DNA from: Alloalcanivorax dieselolei B5
GTDB lineage: Bacteria > Pseudomonadota > Gammaproteobacteria > Pseudomonadales > Alcanivoracaceae
Reading direction: 5' to 3'
Length of the DNA stretch: 64,000 bases
NCBI RefSeq assembly: GCF_000300005.1
Contig: NC_018691.1
Coordinates: 2,914,001-2,978,000 of the forward strand
The notes under the pieces were generated by a model. The model saw only the letters and a list, made by a program, of their open reading frames with translations, made no database searches and had not been told where the DNA came from. The translations under genes were made by a program, and so were the position numbers. Position 1 is the first letter of the stretch. The number at the start of each line of letters is the position of its first letter. Positions 9,058 through 18,775 of this stretch are shown here, in pieces.

Positions 9058-10314
9058 CTAGCGCGCCGGCGGCGGAACCGCTTCGATCACCGTCAGGGCT
9101 TCGGCCACGGTGTAGAAGGATCCCACGATCACCACCTGATCGCCAGTATCGCTGTCGTTCACCGCCGCCACCAGGGCTTCGGCGACGCTGTCGCAAAGAT
9201 GGACCGCTGCTGCCTGCGGGGCCGTCTCCGGTATCGCCGCCGCCAGTCGTTCCACGGTGGCGGCGCGGGGCAGATCCGGCCGGCACAAATACCATTCCAG
9301 CGGCTCGGCGGCGAACAGCGCCACCACCTGCTCCACCGGTTTGTCCGCCATCATGCCCAGCACCAGCCGGCGGCGGCCGGCACAGGCCAGCAACCGCCGC
9401 CGCAGCCGGGTCAGCGCTTCCAGGTTATGACCGACATCAAGGATGCAATCGATGCCGTTGAAACGGCGCCGGTCGCAACGACCGGTAAGCCCGGTATCCA
9501 CCACCTGGGCGGGAATATGCCGGGCCGGCGCCAAACCCGCGGCGGCAAGGGCCTGGATCGCGGTGGCCAGATTGTCATCGCCCAGACGCGCCGGCTCTGG
9601 TATCCGGTAGCGGCGTTGCTCATCGCCAGCCCGCACGGCCACTTCGCCGTCGCCCAGCGTGAACTCCCGCCCTGCCCTTAGCGGCAAGGCCGCCAGCGCC
9701 GCCAGTTCCGAGTCCAGATTAGAAGGCGACGCCGCTTCACCATAGACCAGCGGCCGGCCGGCCCGGCCGATGCCGATTTTTTCCCGCAGAATCGCTTCGC
9801 GGCTGTCGCCGAGCCAGTCCAGATGATCCAGCCCCACCGAGGTGACCACCGCCACATCGGCGTCGATCAGGTTGACCGCGTCCAACCGTCCGCCCAGGCC
9901 GACTTCAAGGATGCACAGGTCGGCGTCACTGCGCTGGAACAGCCACAGCCCGGCCAGAGTGGTGAACTCGAAATAGGTCAGCGCGGTATCGCCGCGCCCC
10001 TGCTCCACCGCCGCGAAAGCCTGGCAAAGCGCCTGGTCCGAGGCGGGGCCATCGGGCAGCCGGATGCGTTCGTTGAAACGCAGCAAATGGGGAGAGGTAT
10101 AAACACAGCAGCGCAGCCCGGCGGCCTCCGCCATGGCGGTAAGCAGGCGCACCACCGAGCCCTTGCCGTTGGTGCCGGCCACGGTGATCACCGGCATCGG
10201 CAGGGTGCGCACGCCCAGATCTCCGGCGACGCGGCGCAAACGCTCCAGCCCCAGCTCGATTTCGCTGGGGTGGAGCCGCTCGATACGTTCGAGCCAGTGT
10301 TGAAGGTCGCTCAT
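9058..10314 (-). CDS. folC: Bifunctional dihydrofolate synthase/folylpolyglutamate synthase
   Basis: A 418-residue Mur-ligase-type ATPase that adds glutamate to dihydropteroate and to folates. The P-loop [14 protein letters not shown] is at about residues 46-59, and the Mur-ligase centre GLDHLDWLG and C-terminal DVGHNLEAL region are present. Its ATG overlaps the accD stop by four bases (ATGA), indicating translational coupling. The gene order accD-folC-SPOR-cvpA-purF is conserved. Confidence 0.97.
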   Translation of the reverse strand: MSDLQHWLERIERLHPSEIELGLERLRRVAGDLGVRTLPMPVITVAGTNGKGSVVRLLTAMAEAAGLRCCVYTSPHLLRFNERIRLPDGPASDQALCQAFAAVEQGRGDTALTYFEFTTLAGLWLFQRSDADLCILEVGLGGRLDAVNLIDADVAVVTSVGLDHLDWLGDSREAILREKIGIGRAGRPLVYGEAASPSNLDSELAALAALPLRAGREFTLGDGEVAVRAGDEQRRYRIPEPARLGDDNLATAIQALAAAGLAPARHIPAQVVDTGLTGRCDRRRFNGIDCILDVGHNLEALTRLRRRLLACAGRRRLVLGMMADKPVEQVVALFAAEPLEWYLCRPDLPRAATVERLAAAIPETAPQAAAVHLCDSVAEALVAAVNDSDTGDQVVIVGSFYTVAEALTVIEAVPPPAR

Positions 10315-11183
10315 TGCGTGGACAGCGGCGCCCGGGTCATGTTGGCGAGAAGACGGTGCAGAGTGTCGCGCATTTGCAGACGCGGCACGATCATGTCGAT
10401 GGCGCCGTGCTCCAGCAGGAACTCGCTGCGCTGGAAGCCTTCCGGCAGCTTTTGCCGCACGGTCTGCTCGATCACCCGCGGACCGGCGAAGCCGATCAGG
10501 GCGTTGGGTTCGGCCACGTTGATGTCACCCAGCATGGCCAGGGAGGCGGACACGCCGCCATAGACCGGATCGGTGAGCACCGAGATGAACGGCAACCCGG
10601 CTTCACGCAAACGCTCCAGGGCGGCGGAGGTCTTGGCCATCTGCATCAGCGAGAACAAACCTTCCTGCATGCGCGCGCCACCACTGGCGGCGAAGCAAAC
10701 CAACGGCAACCGCTGTTCCAGGCACACTTCCACCGCGCGCACGAAGCGCTCACCCACCACCGAGCCCATGGAGCCGCCCATGAATTTGAATTCAAAGGCA
10801 CAGGCCACCAGCGGCAGGCCATGCAGTTTGCCTTTGAGCACCACCAGCGCGTCTTTCTCGCCGGTGTCCTTCTGCGCGCCGGTGAGGCGGTCCTTGTACT
10901 TCTTCGAGTCCCTGAACTTGAGCCGGTCCTCCGGCGCCAGTTCCACACCGATCTCGGAGGTGACGCCTTCATCCAGGAACAGCTTCAGGCGTTTGCGGGC
11001 CCCGATGCGCATATGGTGTTCGCACTTGGGGCACACATCCAGGTTGCGCTCCAGCTCCGGCCGGTACAAAGCGCTGTCACAGCGTGGGCACTTGCGCCAC
11101 AGACCTTCGGGTACGCTGTTGCGACGGTTTTCCTGCGGCCGGCGAACCGCGGGCAAAATCTTTTCCAGCCAGTTGTTGCTCAT
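10311..11183 (-). CDS. accD: Acetyl-CoA carboxylase carboxyltransferase subunit beta
   Basis: A 290-residue beta subunit of the carboxyltransferase that makes malonyl-CoA for fatty-acid synthesis. The N-terminal zinc ribbon has C32, C35, C51 and C54 (CPRC and CPKC). A crotonase-fold core follows, with [20 protein letters not shown] and [12 protein letters not shown]. Full length for the family. It shares a four-base overlap with folC and lies 67 bp after trpA. Confidence 0.98.
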   Translation of the reverse strand: MSNNWLEKILPAVRRPQENRRNSVPEGLWRKCPRCDSALYRPELERNLDVCPKCEHHMRIGARKRLKLFLDEGVTSEIGVELAPEDRLKFRDSKKYKDRLTGAQKDTGEKDALVVLKGKLHGLPLVACAFEFKFMGGSMGSVVGERFVRAVEVCLEQRLPLVCFAASGGARMQEGLFSLMQMAKTSAALERLREAGLPFISVLTDPVYGGVSASLAMLGDINVAEPNALIGFAGPRVIEQTVRQKLPEGFQRSEFLLEHGAIDMIVPRLQMRDTLHRLLANMTRAPLSTQ

Positions 11184-11250
11184 TACCTAGACCCTTGTAT
11201 TTGACCCGCTTTATGGGACCCGCTTATCTCCAAGCGAGTACGGCACCGGC

Positions 11251-12054
11251 TTATTCGTCCATGGCGGAGCGCATGTCGGCAAGCACGGCCGCCACCGCCG
11301 GTGCGATGGCTTCGGGGCGTTGCGCGTTGGCGGCGATCTGGTTGACCAGCGCGCTGCCCACCACCACGCCATCGGCGACCCGGCTGACAGCCCGGGCCGA
11401 TGCCGCGTCTTTGATACCAAAGCCTACCCCAATGGGCAATTGGGCAAGGTTGCGAATTGTTTCAACCCGCGACGCCACTTCCTCCACATTGAGGGTGGCG
11501 GCGCCGGTGACGCCCTTCAGGGAGACATAGTAAAGATAACCGCTGGCCGCCTCGCCGATGCGACGGATGCGCTCATCGGTGGTGGTCGGCGCCACCAGGA
11601 AGATCAGATCGACACCGCGCTGGCGAAATTGCGGCGCGATGTCCTCGCATTCCTCCGGCGGCAGGTCCACCAGCAGCACCCCGTCCACGCCGGCGCTGAC
11701 GCAGGCATCGGCGAAGGTCTGGTAACCCATGGCTTCCACCGGGTTCAGATAGCCCATCAGTACCACCGGAGTGCGATCGTCCTGGCGGCGGAAATCGGCG
11801 ACCATGGCGAGCACGTCGCGCAGGCTGGTGCCGGCCTCCAGTGCCCGCTCACAGGCTTTCTGGATCACCGGGCCGTCGGCCATGGGGTCGGAGAACGGCA
11901 CCCCCAGCTCGATGATGTCGGCTCCCGCCTCCACCATCGCGTGCATCACCGGCACGGTCACGGCCTGGTTGGGATCACCGGCGGTGATATAGGGAATCAG
12001 CGCCTTGCGGCCGCTCGTGTTCAGTTGTTCGAAACAGGCTTGAATACGGCTCAT
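11251..12054 (-). CDS. trpA: Tryptophan synthase alpha chain
   Basis: A 267-residue TIM-barrel subunit that cleaves indole-3-glycerol phosphate to indole. The catalytic Glu and Asp are in [17 protein letters not shown] (about residues 49-65). I start at ATG 12054 because GAGGGGG lies a few bases upstream and [11 protein letters not shown] is the usual N-terminus. The frame also stays open to a TTG at 12069 that would overlap the trpB stop. Follows trpB in a trpF-trpB-trpA run. Confidence 0.97.
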   Translation of the reverse strand: MSRIQACFEQLNTSGRKALIPYITAGDPNQAVTVPVMHAMVEAGADIIELGVPFSDPMADGPVIQKACERALEAGTSLRDVLAMVADFRRQDDRTPVVLMGYLNPVEAMGYQTFADACVSAGVDGVLLVDLPPEECEDIAPQFRQRGVDLIFLVAPTTTDERIRRIGEAASGYLYYVSLKGVTGAATLNVEEVASRVETIRNLAQLPIGVGFGIKDAASARAVSRVADGVVVGSALVNQIAANAQRPEAIAPAVAAVLADMRSAMDE

Positions 12055-12065
12055 GGCATTCCCCC

Positions 12066-13277
12066 TCAAAACTCGATGCCGTCGATGTCGGCCACGGTCA
12101 GGATATCCTTGTCACCCCGTCCGGACAGATTGACGATGAGATTCTGGTCCGCGCTCATGGTGGGCGCCAGCTTGCGCGCATAGGCCAGCGCGTGGGCGGA
12201 TTCCAGCGCCGGCATGATGCCCTCCACCCGGGTCAGCTCGCGGAACGCGGCCAGCGCTTCCTGGTCGTCGGCGGCCACGTAATTGACCCGGCCGATGTCC
12301 TTGAGCCAGGAATGCTCGGGGCCGACCCCCGGATAATCCAGACCGGCGGACACCGAGTGGGTCTCGATGATCTGGCCGTTCTCGTCTTCCATCAAATAGG
12401 TGCGGTTGCCGTGCAGCACACCGGGGCGCCCGGCGGTAAGCGGCGCCGCGTGGCGGCCGGTGTCGACGCCATCACCGGCGGCTTCCACGCCGTACATGGC
12501 CACGCCCTCGTCCTCCAGGAACGGGTGGAACAGGCCAATGGCGTTGGAGCCGCCGCCGACACAGGCGACCAGCGCGTCCGGCAGCTTGCCGGCCTGTTTC
12601 AAACTCTGCTCACGGGCCTCGCGGCCGATCACCGACTGGAAGTCCCGCACCAGCATCGGGTACGGGTGCGGCCCGGCCACGGTGCCGATGATGTAGAAGG
12701 TGTCGTCCACGTTGGTGACCCAGTCGCGCATGGCTTCGTTCATGGCGTCCTTGAGGGTGCGTGAGCCGGAGGTCACCGGAATCACGTCGGCGCCGAGCAG
12801 TTTCATGCGGTAGACGTTGAGCCGCTGCCGGCGAATGTCTTCCTCGCCCATGAACACGTGACACTCCAGCCCCAGCCGGGCGGCCACGGTGGCGGAAGCA
12901 ACCCCGTGCTGACCGGCACCGGTTTCCGCGATCACCCGCTTCTTGCCCATGTGTTTGGCCAGCAAGGCCTGGCCGATGGTGTTGTTCACCTTGTGCGCGC
13001 CGGTGTGATTGAGATCCTCACGCTTGAGCCAGACGCGGGCGCCGCCGAGCTGTTCGCTCCAGCGTTCCGCCAGATACAACGGCGAAGGACGCCCCACGTA
13101 GTGGGCCAGGTCGTAATCGAAATCGGCCTGGAATTGGGGGTCATCCTTGAGACGCCGGTACATGGTTTCCAGTTCGTCCAAAGCGGCCATCAGGGTTTCG
13201 GAGACGAACCGTCCGCCGAATTGCCCGAAGTGGCCCCGCTGGTCGGGGAATGCCTTGTAATCAGGACGTTCAGTCAC
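12066..13277 (-). CDS. trpB: Tryptophan synthase beta chain
   Basis: A 403-residue PLP enzyme that condenses indole with serine. The PLP lysine is in [13 protein letters not shown] (about residue 92), and the glycine-rich phosphate loop is [12 protein letters not shown]. Full length. It begins with GTG at 13277, preceded by GAGGAG about eight bases upstream; no in-frame ATG gives a family-like N-terminus. It is 71 bp downstream of trpF and nearly abuts trpA. Confidence 0.97.
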   Translation of the reverse strand: MTERPDYKAFPDQRGHFGQFGGRFVSETLMAALDELETMYRRLKDDPQFQADFDYDLAHYVGRPSPLYLAERWSEQLGGARVWLKREDLNHTGAHKVNNTIGQALLAKHMGKKRVIAETGAGQHGVASATVAARLGLECHVFMGEEDIRRQRLNVYRMKLLGADVIPVTSGSRTLKDAMNEAMRDWVTNVDDTFYIIGTVAGPHPYPMLVRDFQSVIGREAREQSLKQAGKLPDALVACVGGGSNAIGLFHPFLEDEGVAMYGVEAAGDGVDTGRHAAPLTAGRPGVLHGNRTYLMEDENGQIIETHSVSAGLDYPGVGPEHSWLKDIGRVNYVAADDQEALAAFRELTRVEGIMPALESAHALAYARKLAPTMSADQNLIVNLSGRGDKDILTVADIDGIEF

Positions 13278-13348
13278 CTCATGCTCCTCGTCTGGGATAG
13301 CGTACTGTCAGGATTGTCGCGCCGGGCTCGAAGGGCCCGATCCAAGGG

Positions 13349-13993
13349 CTAGGCCTTGGCCGCGCGCAAAAAGGCCCGCACCGCGTGGCGGTCCTTGATA
13401 CCGCCGAGGGTGGCGCCGGTCACGGCCCGCACCTCCACGCCGCCGCTCACGTCCACCCCCCAGGGGCGTACCTGGCGCACGGCCTCGGCCACGTTGGCCG
13501 GTGTCAAACCACCGGCCAGGATTAACGGCAACGCCGATTCCCGAGGCAGCAGGCCCCAGTCGAAGCGTTCGCCGGTACCGCCGGGGGTGCCCGGCACATA
13601 GCTGTCCACCAATAACCCGCGGGCGCCGGCGGCGGCGTACTCGCGTGCCACCCCGGCCGGGTCGGCGCCGTCACGCATGCGCAGGGCCTTGATCCAGGGA
13701 CGCTGGAAAGCGGCGCCGTATTCCGGCGTCTCGTCACCGTGGAACTGCAGCATGTCCAGGGGCAGCTCACGCAGGTACTCGCGCACCAGCCCGGCGTCGG
13801 CGTTGACGAACAGGCCCACCGTGGTCACGAACGGCGGCAGCGCGGCGAGAATGCGCGCGGCACGTCGCGGATCCACGTAACGGGGACTGGATGGATAAAA
13901 CACCAGGCCGATGGCATCGGCGCCAGCGCGGGCGGCCTGTACCGCGTCTTCCGGACGGGTAATTCCGCAGATTTTAACCCGAGGTGTGCTCAT
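13349..13993 (-). CDS. trpF: Phosphoribosylanthranilate isomerase
   Basis: A 214-residue TIM-barrel enzyme of tryptophan synthesis. The N-terminal [11 protein letters not shown] carries the catalytic Cys, and the catalytic Asp lies in [10 protein letters not shown]-terminal [14 protein letters not shown] and GVDVSGGVE form the phosphate-binding loops. Start chosen at ATG 13993 ([10 protein letters not shown]); the open frame continues 34 codons further with no family-like residues. First gene of trpF-trpB-trpA. Confidence 0.96.
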   Translation of the reverse strand: MSTPRVKICGITRPEDAVQAARAGADAIGLVFYPSSPRYVDPRRAARILAALPPFVTTVGLFVNADAGLVREYLRELPLDMLQFHGDETPEYGAAFQRPWIKALRMRDGADPAGVAREYAAAGARGLLVDSYVPGTPGGTGERFDWGLLPRESALPLILAGGLTPANVAEAVRQVRPWGVDVSGGVEVRAVTGATLGGIKDRHAVRAFLRAAKA

Positions 13994-14122
13994 CGAAATC
14001 CTATCAGGAAACGCGGGCCGAAGGACAGCGCCACAGGCGACGCCACCTGCCCCGCGGGGACCGTCCATGTTAGCAAAGCGGCGCGGGTCTGGCACGCGAA
14101 CATGCCATTCAACACTTCCGAA

Positions 14123-14216
14123 CTACGAAGCCGCTGTAGGAGTTAGCCTTGCTGGCGAATCGGCCCTTCCGCGTGGGATATTCGCTTGCAGGCAAGCTCC
14201 TACAGCGGCTTCGTAG
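14123..14216. repeat. REP-like palindrome, GTAGGAGC family, hybrid B/A
   Basis: The outer arms CTACGAAGCCGCTGTAGGAG are perfectly inverted (14123-14142 against the end of the element). The left arm continues as a degenerate type-B inner stem (GTTAGC-CTT-GCTGGC), the right arm as type A (GCTTGC, GCAAGC). It fills the gap between the leftward trpF start and truA stop. The two halves appear to come from different subtypes. Confidence 0.87.
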
Positions 14217-14255
14217 GCAGACCTGGCACGCCAGCGCCAGCGTACCTTCCCTGGC

Positions 14256-15044
14256 CTACTCCAACCAGAGCGGCCCCAACGGCTCCTTCGGCAATTCAAA
14301 CTCGTCCGGATAACCGATATCCACCAGATACAGTCCGTAGGGCGGCGCGGTGACACCGCCTTCGCGGCGATCACGGGCGGCCAACACCTCGGCGGCCCAT
14401 TCCACCGGTTGGTGACCGGCGCCAATGGCCATCAGCACGCCAGCGATGTTGCGCACCATATGCATCAGGAAGGCATTGGCCTCCACTTCCAGGATGATCA
14501 TCCGGCCGCGCTGCTGAATGTCCAGCCGGTGCAGCGTCTTGATCGGCGACTTGGCCTGGCAATGCACACAACGGTAGGAGGTGAAGTCATGGGTCCCCAG
14601 CAGCGCCCGGGCGGCATCGGCCATCCGCTGCACATCCAGCGGCCGGTGGTTCCAGGTGACCTGACGGCGGAACAGCGCCGGCGGCGCGCCGGCATTGTAA
14701 ATCACGTAGCGATAGCAGCGCCGGAAGGCACTGAAACGGGCGTGAAAGTCGTCGCTCACCGGCACCGCCCAGCGAATCGCCACGTCGTCGGGCAAAAAGC
14801 GGTTGCCGCCCATGACCCAGGCCTTCATGTCGCGATTGGCGTTTGAATCGAAATGGCACACCTGGCCGGTAGCATGCACACCGGTATCGGTGCGGCCGGC
14901 ACAGATCAGCGTCACCGGATGATCCGCCACCCGCGACAGGGCCTGCTCCAGGTGCCACTGCACCGTGCGTACGCCGTCCGCCTGGGTCTGCCACCCATGG
15001 AAACGGCTGCCATCGTATTCCACCGCCAACGCGATCCGGGTCAT
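14256..15044 (-). CDS. truA: tRNA pseudouridine(38-40) synthase
   Basis: A 262-residue pseudouridine synthase acting on the tRNA anticodon stem. The catalytic Asp is in CAGRTDTGVHATGQV (about residue 53). The C-terminal MVRNIAGVLMAIGAG segment is typical. It lies between fimV and trpF, the order also found in Pseudomonas. A hairpin at 15075-15100 separates it from fimV, so it may have its own promoter. Confidence 0.97.
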   Translation of the reverse strand: MTRIALAVEYDGSRFHGWQTQADGVRTVQWHLEQALSRVADHPVTLICAGRTDTGVHATGQVCHFDSNANRDMKAWVMGGNRFLPDDVAIRWAVPVSDDFHARFSAFRRCYRYVIYNAGAPPALFRRQVTWNHRPLDVQRMADAARALLGTHDFTSYRCVHCQAKSPIKTLHRLDIQQRGRMIILEVEANAFLMHMVRNIAGVLMAIGAGHQPVEWAAEVLAARDRREGGVTAPPYGLYLVDIGYPDEFELPKEPLGPLWLE

Positions 15045-15074
15045 GATGGGCCTGTTTTTTCACGCCAAAAGGAA

Positions 15075-15108
15075 GGGGCGATACCTTACGGCATCGCCCC
15101 CTTTTTTT
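15075..15108. terminator. Hairpin with T-run between fimV and truA
   Basis: The stem GGGGCGAT/ATCGCCCC (15075-15082 and 15093-15100) has a 10-nt loop and is followed on the plus strand by seven T (15102-15108). On the minus strand, the direction of fimV, only the weaker CTTCCTTTT follows. It could work as a leaky terminator after fimV or mainly against plus-strand read-through. The structure is plain; the function is inferred. Confidence 0.6.
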
Positions 15109-15142
15109 ACAGAACGGCGTTTTCGCTTACACGTAATACGCC

Positions 15143-18100
15143 TTACTCGACGCGCTCCAGCAACTGGCGGGCATCGTCCCGCTGGCTGTCACTGCCTTCG
15201 CTGATCACCTCGTTAAGGATATCCCGGGCGCCTTCCATGTCCCCCATCTCGATGTAGGCGCGGGCCAGATCCAGCTTGGTGGCGTTCTCATCGGTTTCCG
15301 CCAGGAAGTCGAAATCATCGTCCTCGTCGGCGGCCACCGGCGCGGCCGGTTCCTGAACTTCGCTGGCCGGCGGTTCAGCAGGCGCCGGAGCCTCGAAGGC
15401 CTGGTCCCCGAACGCCTCCGTGCCGGCCTCGGCGGCCGCCGGCTCGGTCAGTTCGATCGCCTCCTCCGGAGTTTCATCGGCACCGGCATCGTCCAGATCC
15501 AGGCCATCCAGGGAGAATTCGAAGGTGTCATCCCCCTGATCCTCAATGCCCACTTCGCCCTGGTCGTCGCTCTCCAGTTCGGAGGCCGGCGCAGGGACCG
15601 ACTCGGCAGCGGGCTCGGCCTTGTCGCCGTCCCATTCCAGTTCCAGGTCGTCCAGTTGGAACTCCAGCGAGTCCGATCCTGAAGGCGTCGTCCCGGCCAC
15701 CGGTTCCTCCCGAACGGCGTCCACCGGCGTCGAGTCCAGCTCCAGGCCCTCGATGTCATCGCTGTCGTCGGTGTCATCCGCGCCGGAAGAAAAATCCAGA
15801 TCATCCAGATCCAGGCCATCCGAACTCACCGGGGTATCGTCCCGGACCGTCAGCGTGGAATGGGTCAACGGCTCCTCGTCCAGGGCCAAGGCCTCTTCCG
15901 GGTCGTCGTCGATCAGCACCGGTTCGTCGTCATCGGCCTCGCTCGGCGGCGCCTTGTCATCGTCCAGACTGAACTCGAAGTCATCCAGATTGAGCGGGTC
16001 CTCTTCCCCTGCCCCGTGCTGATCGTGCTCCGACGGGGCCGGCGCGCTGAAATCACCGGCCAGATCCAGTTCCAGATCGTCCAGGGATAACGGGGCGGAC
16101 TCGTCCGTGCCGGCCTGCCCGCCACCGCCCAGCCGTTCGATGGCTCGGTCCAGTTCCACCGCGGTGCCGGCGTACAGCGCCGCCTGCTGCCGGAACGCCG
16201 CCTGATCCCCCATCTCGTTGAGCACTTCCAGCAGCCGCACTTTCAAATCGTTACGGCCCGGCGCCTGATTGATTTCATTACGGAGGAAATCCGCCGCCTG
16301 CGGGTAGCGGCCATAGGCCACATAGACTTCCACCTCTTCCAGCGGATCCTGACTGGCGGCCGCGGCGGTACGGGATTCATCCTCTTCATCGACGTCGCCG
16401 GCGCCGGTCCGCGCCACCATCGGGTCCTGCCCGGACGGCCCTTGGTCTTCGTTGTCGCCGTCATCCGTCAGCGGCATCAATGGCGGCAAAGCGTCCTCCT
16501 CCGGGTCACCCTTGCCGCCCTGGCGGCGGCGCAATGCCAGCAGCAGAAGCAGCAACAGCGCCGCCACGGCGGCCCCCAGATACAGCAGATTGCGCATCAC
16601 CCAGTCCAGCCAGCCGGAGGACGCCGGGGCGGCGGGCTCGGTTGCCGGCGGCAGCGGACGCACGGAAGCGGCACTGTCAGCGCCGCTTGCCGGTTGGGAC
16701 AGAGGTTTCGGCGCGGCCTCGGCGGCGCCGTCGGGCCTCTCCATAGTAGAAGAGTCCATAGTAGAAGAGTCCATGGCGGCGGAGTCGGCCGGCGGCGAGG
16801 TGGCCGCCGCCGGGTCCTCTGTTTCCGCTGACGCCGGCTCTCCCGGGGCCCGTTGCTCAGGGGTTATCTCCGCGGGGGTTATCCGCGCAGGCGCGAGCAA
16901 TGCCTCATCCACATTGCCATCGCCCTCGCCTTCCCGAAGCTGCCGCAAGGCCTCCTGAAGCGCCGCGATCTTCTCGTTTTGCAGACGCAGCATTTCGCCA
17001 CTGGTGCCCAGTTGCTCGTCAAGCTCATCGATGCGGCTGCGCAGCTCATTGTTTTCCCGGCTCAGCCGGTCCAGATTCTCGTCACGGATAGCCAGTTCGT
17101 TCTGCAGCGCGGCGGTGGCCGCCTCGCCATCATCGCCAGTGCCATCACCGTCACGGGCGGCGGCGGTGGCATCCGGCGCCACCAGCGTGACCCGGCCACC
17201 ATCGTCTTCCTGCTCCACTGGCGCGGCATCGCTTTGCTCGGTGGCATCCAGTTGCGCCGCCGCCAGCGTTTCCTCCGCATTGGTGCTAGCCGCCCGCCGC
17301 TGGCGCCATTCGCTGGTCTGATCGGCTACCCGCCGCATGGCTTCGCTGCTGGCGATCGCCGCCGCCTGACGTTCGCTGGGCAGCCGCAGCACCGCGCCTT
17401 CCCGCACCAGATTGATGTTGCCGTCGATGAAGGCTTCCGGGTTCATCTCCTGAATCGCCATCATCATCTGCTGGACGGAGACCCCGCCGCCGGGGCGGTG
17501 ATCAGCGGCGATGCGCCACAGGGTATCGGACGAGCGCACCCGGTAGCGGTCATTGCTTTCGTTCAGAGTGCCACGCCCCGGTGTCGCGCCGCTGGCGGTG
17601 CCGCCCTGGTCCGAGTCCGCTTCCGCTTGCTCCGGTTCCGGCTTCGGTTCCGCGGATTCGGCCACCGGCTCGGCGGCGGTTTCCGTCTCGTCTCCTGGTT
17701 CTCCTTCCGTCTCCTGGTCACTGACGGCGGGCGCCAGGGCTTCGGGCTCCGGCGCGGGCGGTGCCGGTTCCGTCTTCGGCTCCGCTTGCGGCAGAACCGG
17801 CACCGGCGCCGGTTGAACCTGGGCGGCACTGACCGCCTCACCACCGGCATCGTAGCTGGGCGGATCCAGCAATACGGTGTATTCGCGCACCAGACGGCCG
17901 GTGGGCCAGAGGATTTCCACCAGGAAGTTGAGATAGGGCTCACGCACCGGCTGGCGGGAACGGATGTGCAGCACCCCGTCGCCCTCGCCGGTGAAGGTCA
18001 CCTCGAAAGTCAAATCATTGAGGAAATAGCCGCGCTCCACCCCGGCGGTGTCGAATTCCGCTTGCGGGGCCAGATTGACCACGATTTCCTCTGTCGACAG

Positions 18101-18247
18101 CCGTCCGGTTTCATGCAGGACGACGTCCATCTCCAGCGGCTGGTTCAGATAGGAGTTAAGCTCGTATTCCCCCACCCCCAGAGCAGCCGCAAGCCCCGGC
18201 GTCATCGCCGCCAGCGCGACAAACCCTATGCCAAATTTTCGGAGCAT
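15143..18247 (-). CDS. fimV: FimV/HubP-like pole-organising peptidoglycan-binding protein
   Basis: A 1034-residue protein. It has a signal peptide (about 1-22) and the FimV N-terminal domain. A LysM domain follows (about 230-300, starting NDRYRVRSSDTLWRIAADH), then a coiled coil (about 385-440) and low-complexity Ser/Met/Glu/Pro linkers. One TM helix comes next (LGAAVAALLLLLLLALRRR), then a very acidic cytoplasmic region. The C-terminal FimV TPR-like module (ATKLDLARAYIEMGDMEGAR) closes it. FimV organises the pole and supports type IV pilus and cyclic-AMP signalling in P. aeruginosa. Two identical 15-bp tandem units at 16741-16770 encode repeated MDSST. It sits between usg and truA. Confidence 0.93.
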   Translation of the reverse strand: MLRKFGIGFVALAAMTPGLAAALGVGEYELNSYLNQPLEMDVVLHETGRLSTEEIVVNLAPQAEFDTAGVERGYFLNDLTFEVTFTGEGDGVLHIRSRQPVREPYLNFLVEILWPTGRLVREYTVLLDPPSYDAGGEAVSAAQVQPAPVPVLPQAEPKTEPAPPAPEPEALAPAVSDQETEGEPGDETETAAEPVAESAEPKPEPEQAEADSDQGGTASGATPGRGTLNESNDRYRVRSSDTLWRIAADHRPGGGVSVQQMMMAIQEMNPEAFIDGNINLVREGAVLRLPSERQAAAIASSEAMRRVADQTSEWRQRRAASTNAEETLAAAQLDATEQSDAAPVEQEDDGGRVTLVAPDATAAARDGDGTGDDGEAATAALQNELAIRDENLDRLSRENNELRSRIDELDEQLGTSGEMLRLQNEKIAALQEALRQLREGEGDGNVDEALLAPARITPAEITPEQRAPGEPASAETEDPAAATSPPADSAAMDSSTMDSSTMERPDGAAEAAPKPLSQPASGADSAASVRPLPPATEPAAPASSGWLDWVMRNLLYLGAAVAALLLLLLLALRRRQGGKGDPEEDALPPLMPLTDDGDNEDQGPSGQDPMVARTGAGDVDEEDESRTAAAASQDPLEEVEVYVAYGRYPQAADFLRNEINQAPGRNDLKVRLLEVLNEMGDQAAFRQQAALYAGTAVELDRAIERLGGGGQAGTDESAPLSLDDLELDLAGDFSAPAPSEHDQHGAGEEDPLNLDDFEFSLDDDKAPPSEADDDEPVLIDDDPEEALALDEEPLTHSTLTVRDDTPVSSDGLDLDDLDFSSGADDTDDSDDIEGLELDSTPVDAVREEPVAGTTPSGSDSLEFQLDDLELEWDGDKAEPAAESVPAPASELESDDQGEVGIEDQGDDTFEFSLDGLDLDDAGADETPEEAIELTEPAAAEAGTEAFGDQAFEAPAPAEPPASEVQEPAAPVAADEDDDFDFLAETDENATKLDLARAYIEMGDMEGARDILNEVISEGSDSQRDDARQLLERVE
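16741..16770 (-). repeat. Two tandem 15-bp units inside fimV
   Basis: The unit CCATAGTAGAAGAGT occurs twice in direct succession, followed by a partial third copy. On the coding strand it gives repeated Met-Asp-Ser-Ser-Thr in the periplasmic linker. The in-frame length is compatible with slippage expansion and contraction. Confidence 0.85.
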
Positions 18248-18459
18248 GTGGTTGAACCCCAGTTACTTATTCTGTATTCCCCGCCCTCTGAGCCGGCAGG
18301 CACGCTGCGGATTTCTTTCCGCGAGTCTCGGAATAAGGTCTGGAACAATCCAGAGAAAACAAACCTTATTCTGAGACGCTCTGGTCAGAAAGTCCGCATT
18401 CGATTGTGCCCGACGACGGGGTATAAACCTAGAAACTGCGTCACATATTGCTAGTAAGT

Positions 18460-18575
18460 GCGCATTTTTCATGGTTTTTTCGGAAAAATGCGCGCCCAAC
18501 CGTGAATTGAAACGCCCCCATCCCGAGCCGTCAGGGCGGCCCGAGAGCTACGACTTTATTCTGGTGGGATGGGGG
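18460..18575. other. Structured 528-bp gap upstream of fimV: two inverted repeats
   Basis: The gap 18248-18775 holds no convincing gene. Besides the REP at 18648-18715 it has two perfect inverted repeats. The first is GCGCATTTTTC/GAAAAATGCGC (18460-18470 and 18483-18493). The second is CCCCCATCCC/GGGATGGGGG (18515-18524 and 18566-18575), with a 41-nt loop. On the minus strand these lie after usg and about 210-330 bases before the fimV start. They could be a usg terminator or a structured fimV leader. No clear promoter was identified. Confidence 0.55.
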
Positions 18576-18647
18576 TTGTCGAGGGGGTAAGCACTTCCTT
18601 TGCCCGCGAATTGCCTCTGGCCCGCATACACGTCGCTACAAGGCCTT

Positions 18648-18715
18648 TGTAGGAGCCAGCCCTGCTGGCGAATCTTTTGCCGGGCCCTCATTCGCCAGCA
18701 GGGCTGGCTCCTACA
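18648..18715. repeat. REP-like palindrome, GTAGGAGC family, type B/B
   Basis: A perfect 26-bp inverted repeat (18648-18673 and 18690-18715) with a 16-nt loop. The arm reads TGTAGGAG, then the inner stem GCCAGC-CCT-GCTGGC, then GAAT. It lies just downstream of the leftward usg gene. Confidence 0.9.
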
Positions 18716-18775
18716 GGGGCTGAGTGGTCTGGTCCGTGGGAAGCCGCCTTGGCAGCGAATGGTGTGCATGCGGGC

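Noticed and set aside
16853-18454. A 533-codon plus-strand frame opposite fimV
   Set aside because: It is the antisense of the low-complexity and LysM parts of fimV, with repetitive Arg/Gly composition and no domain.
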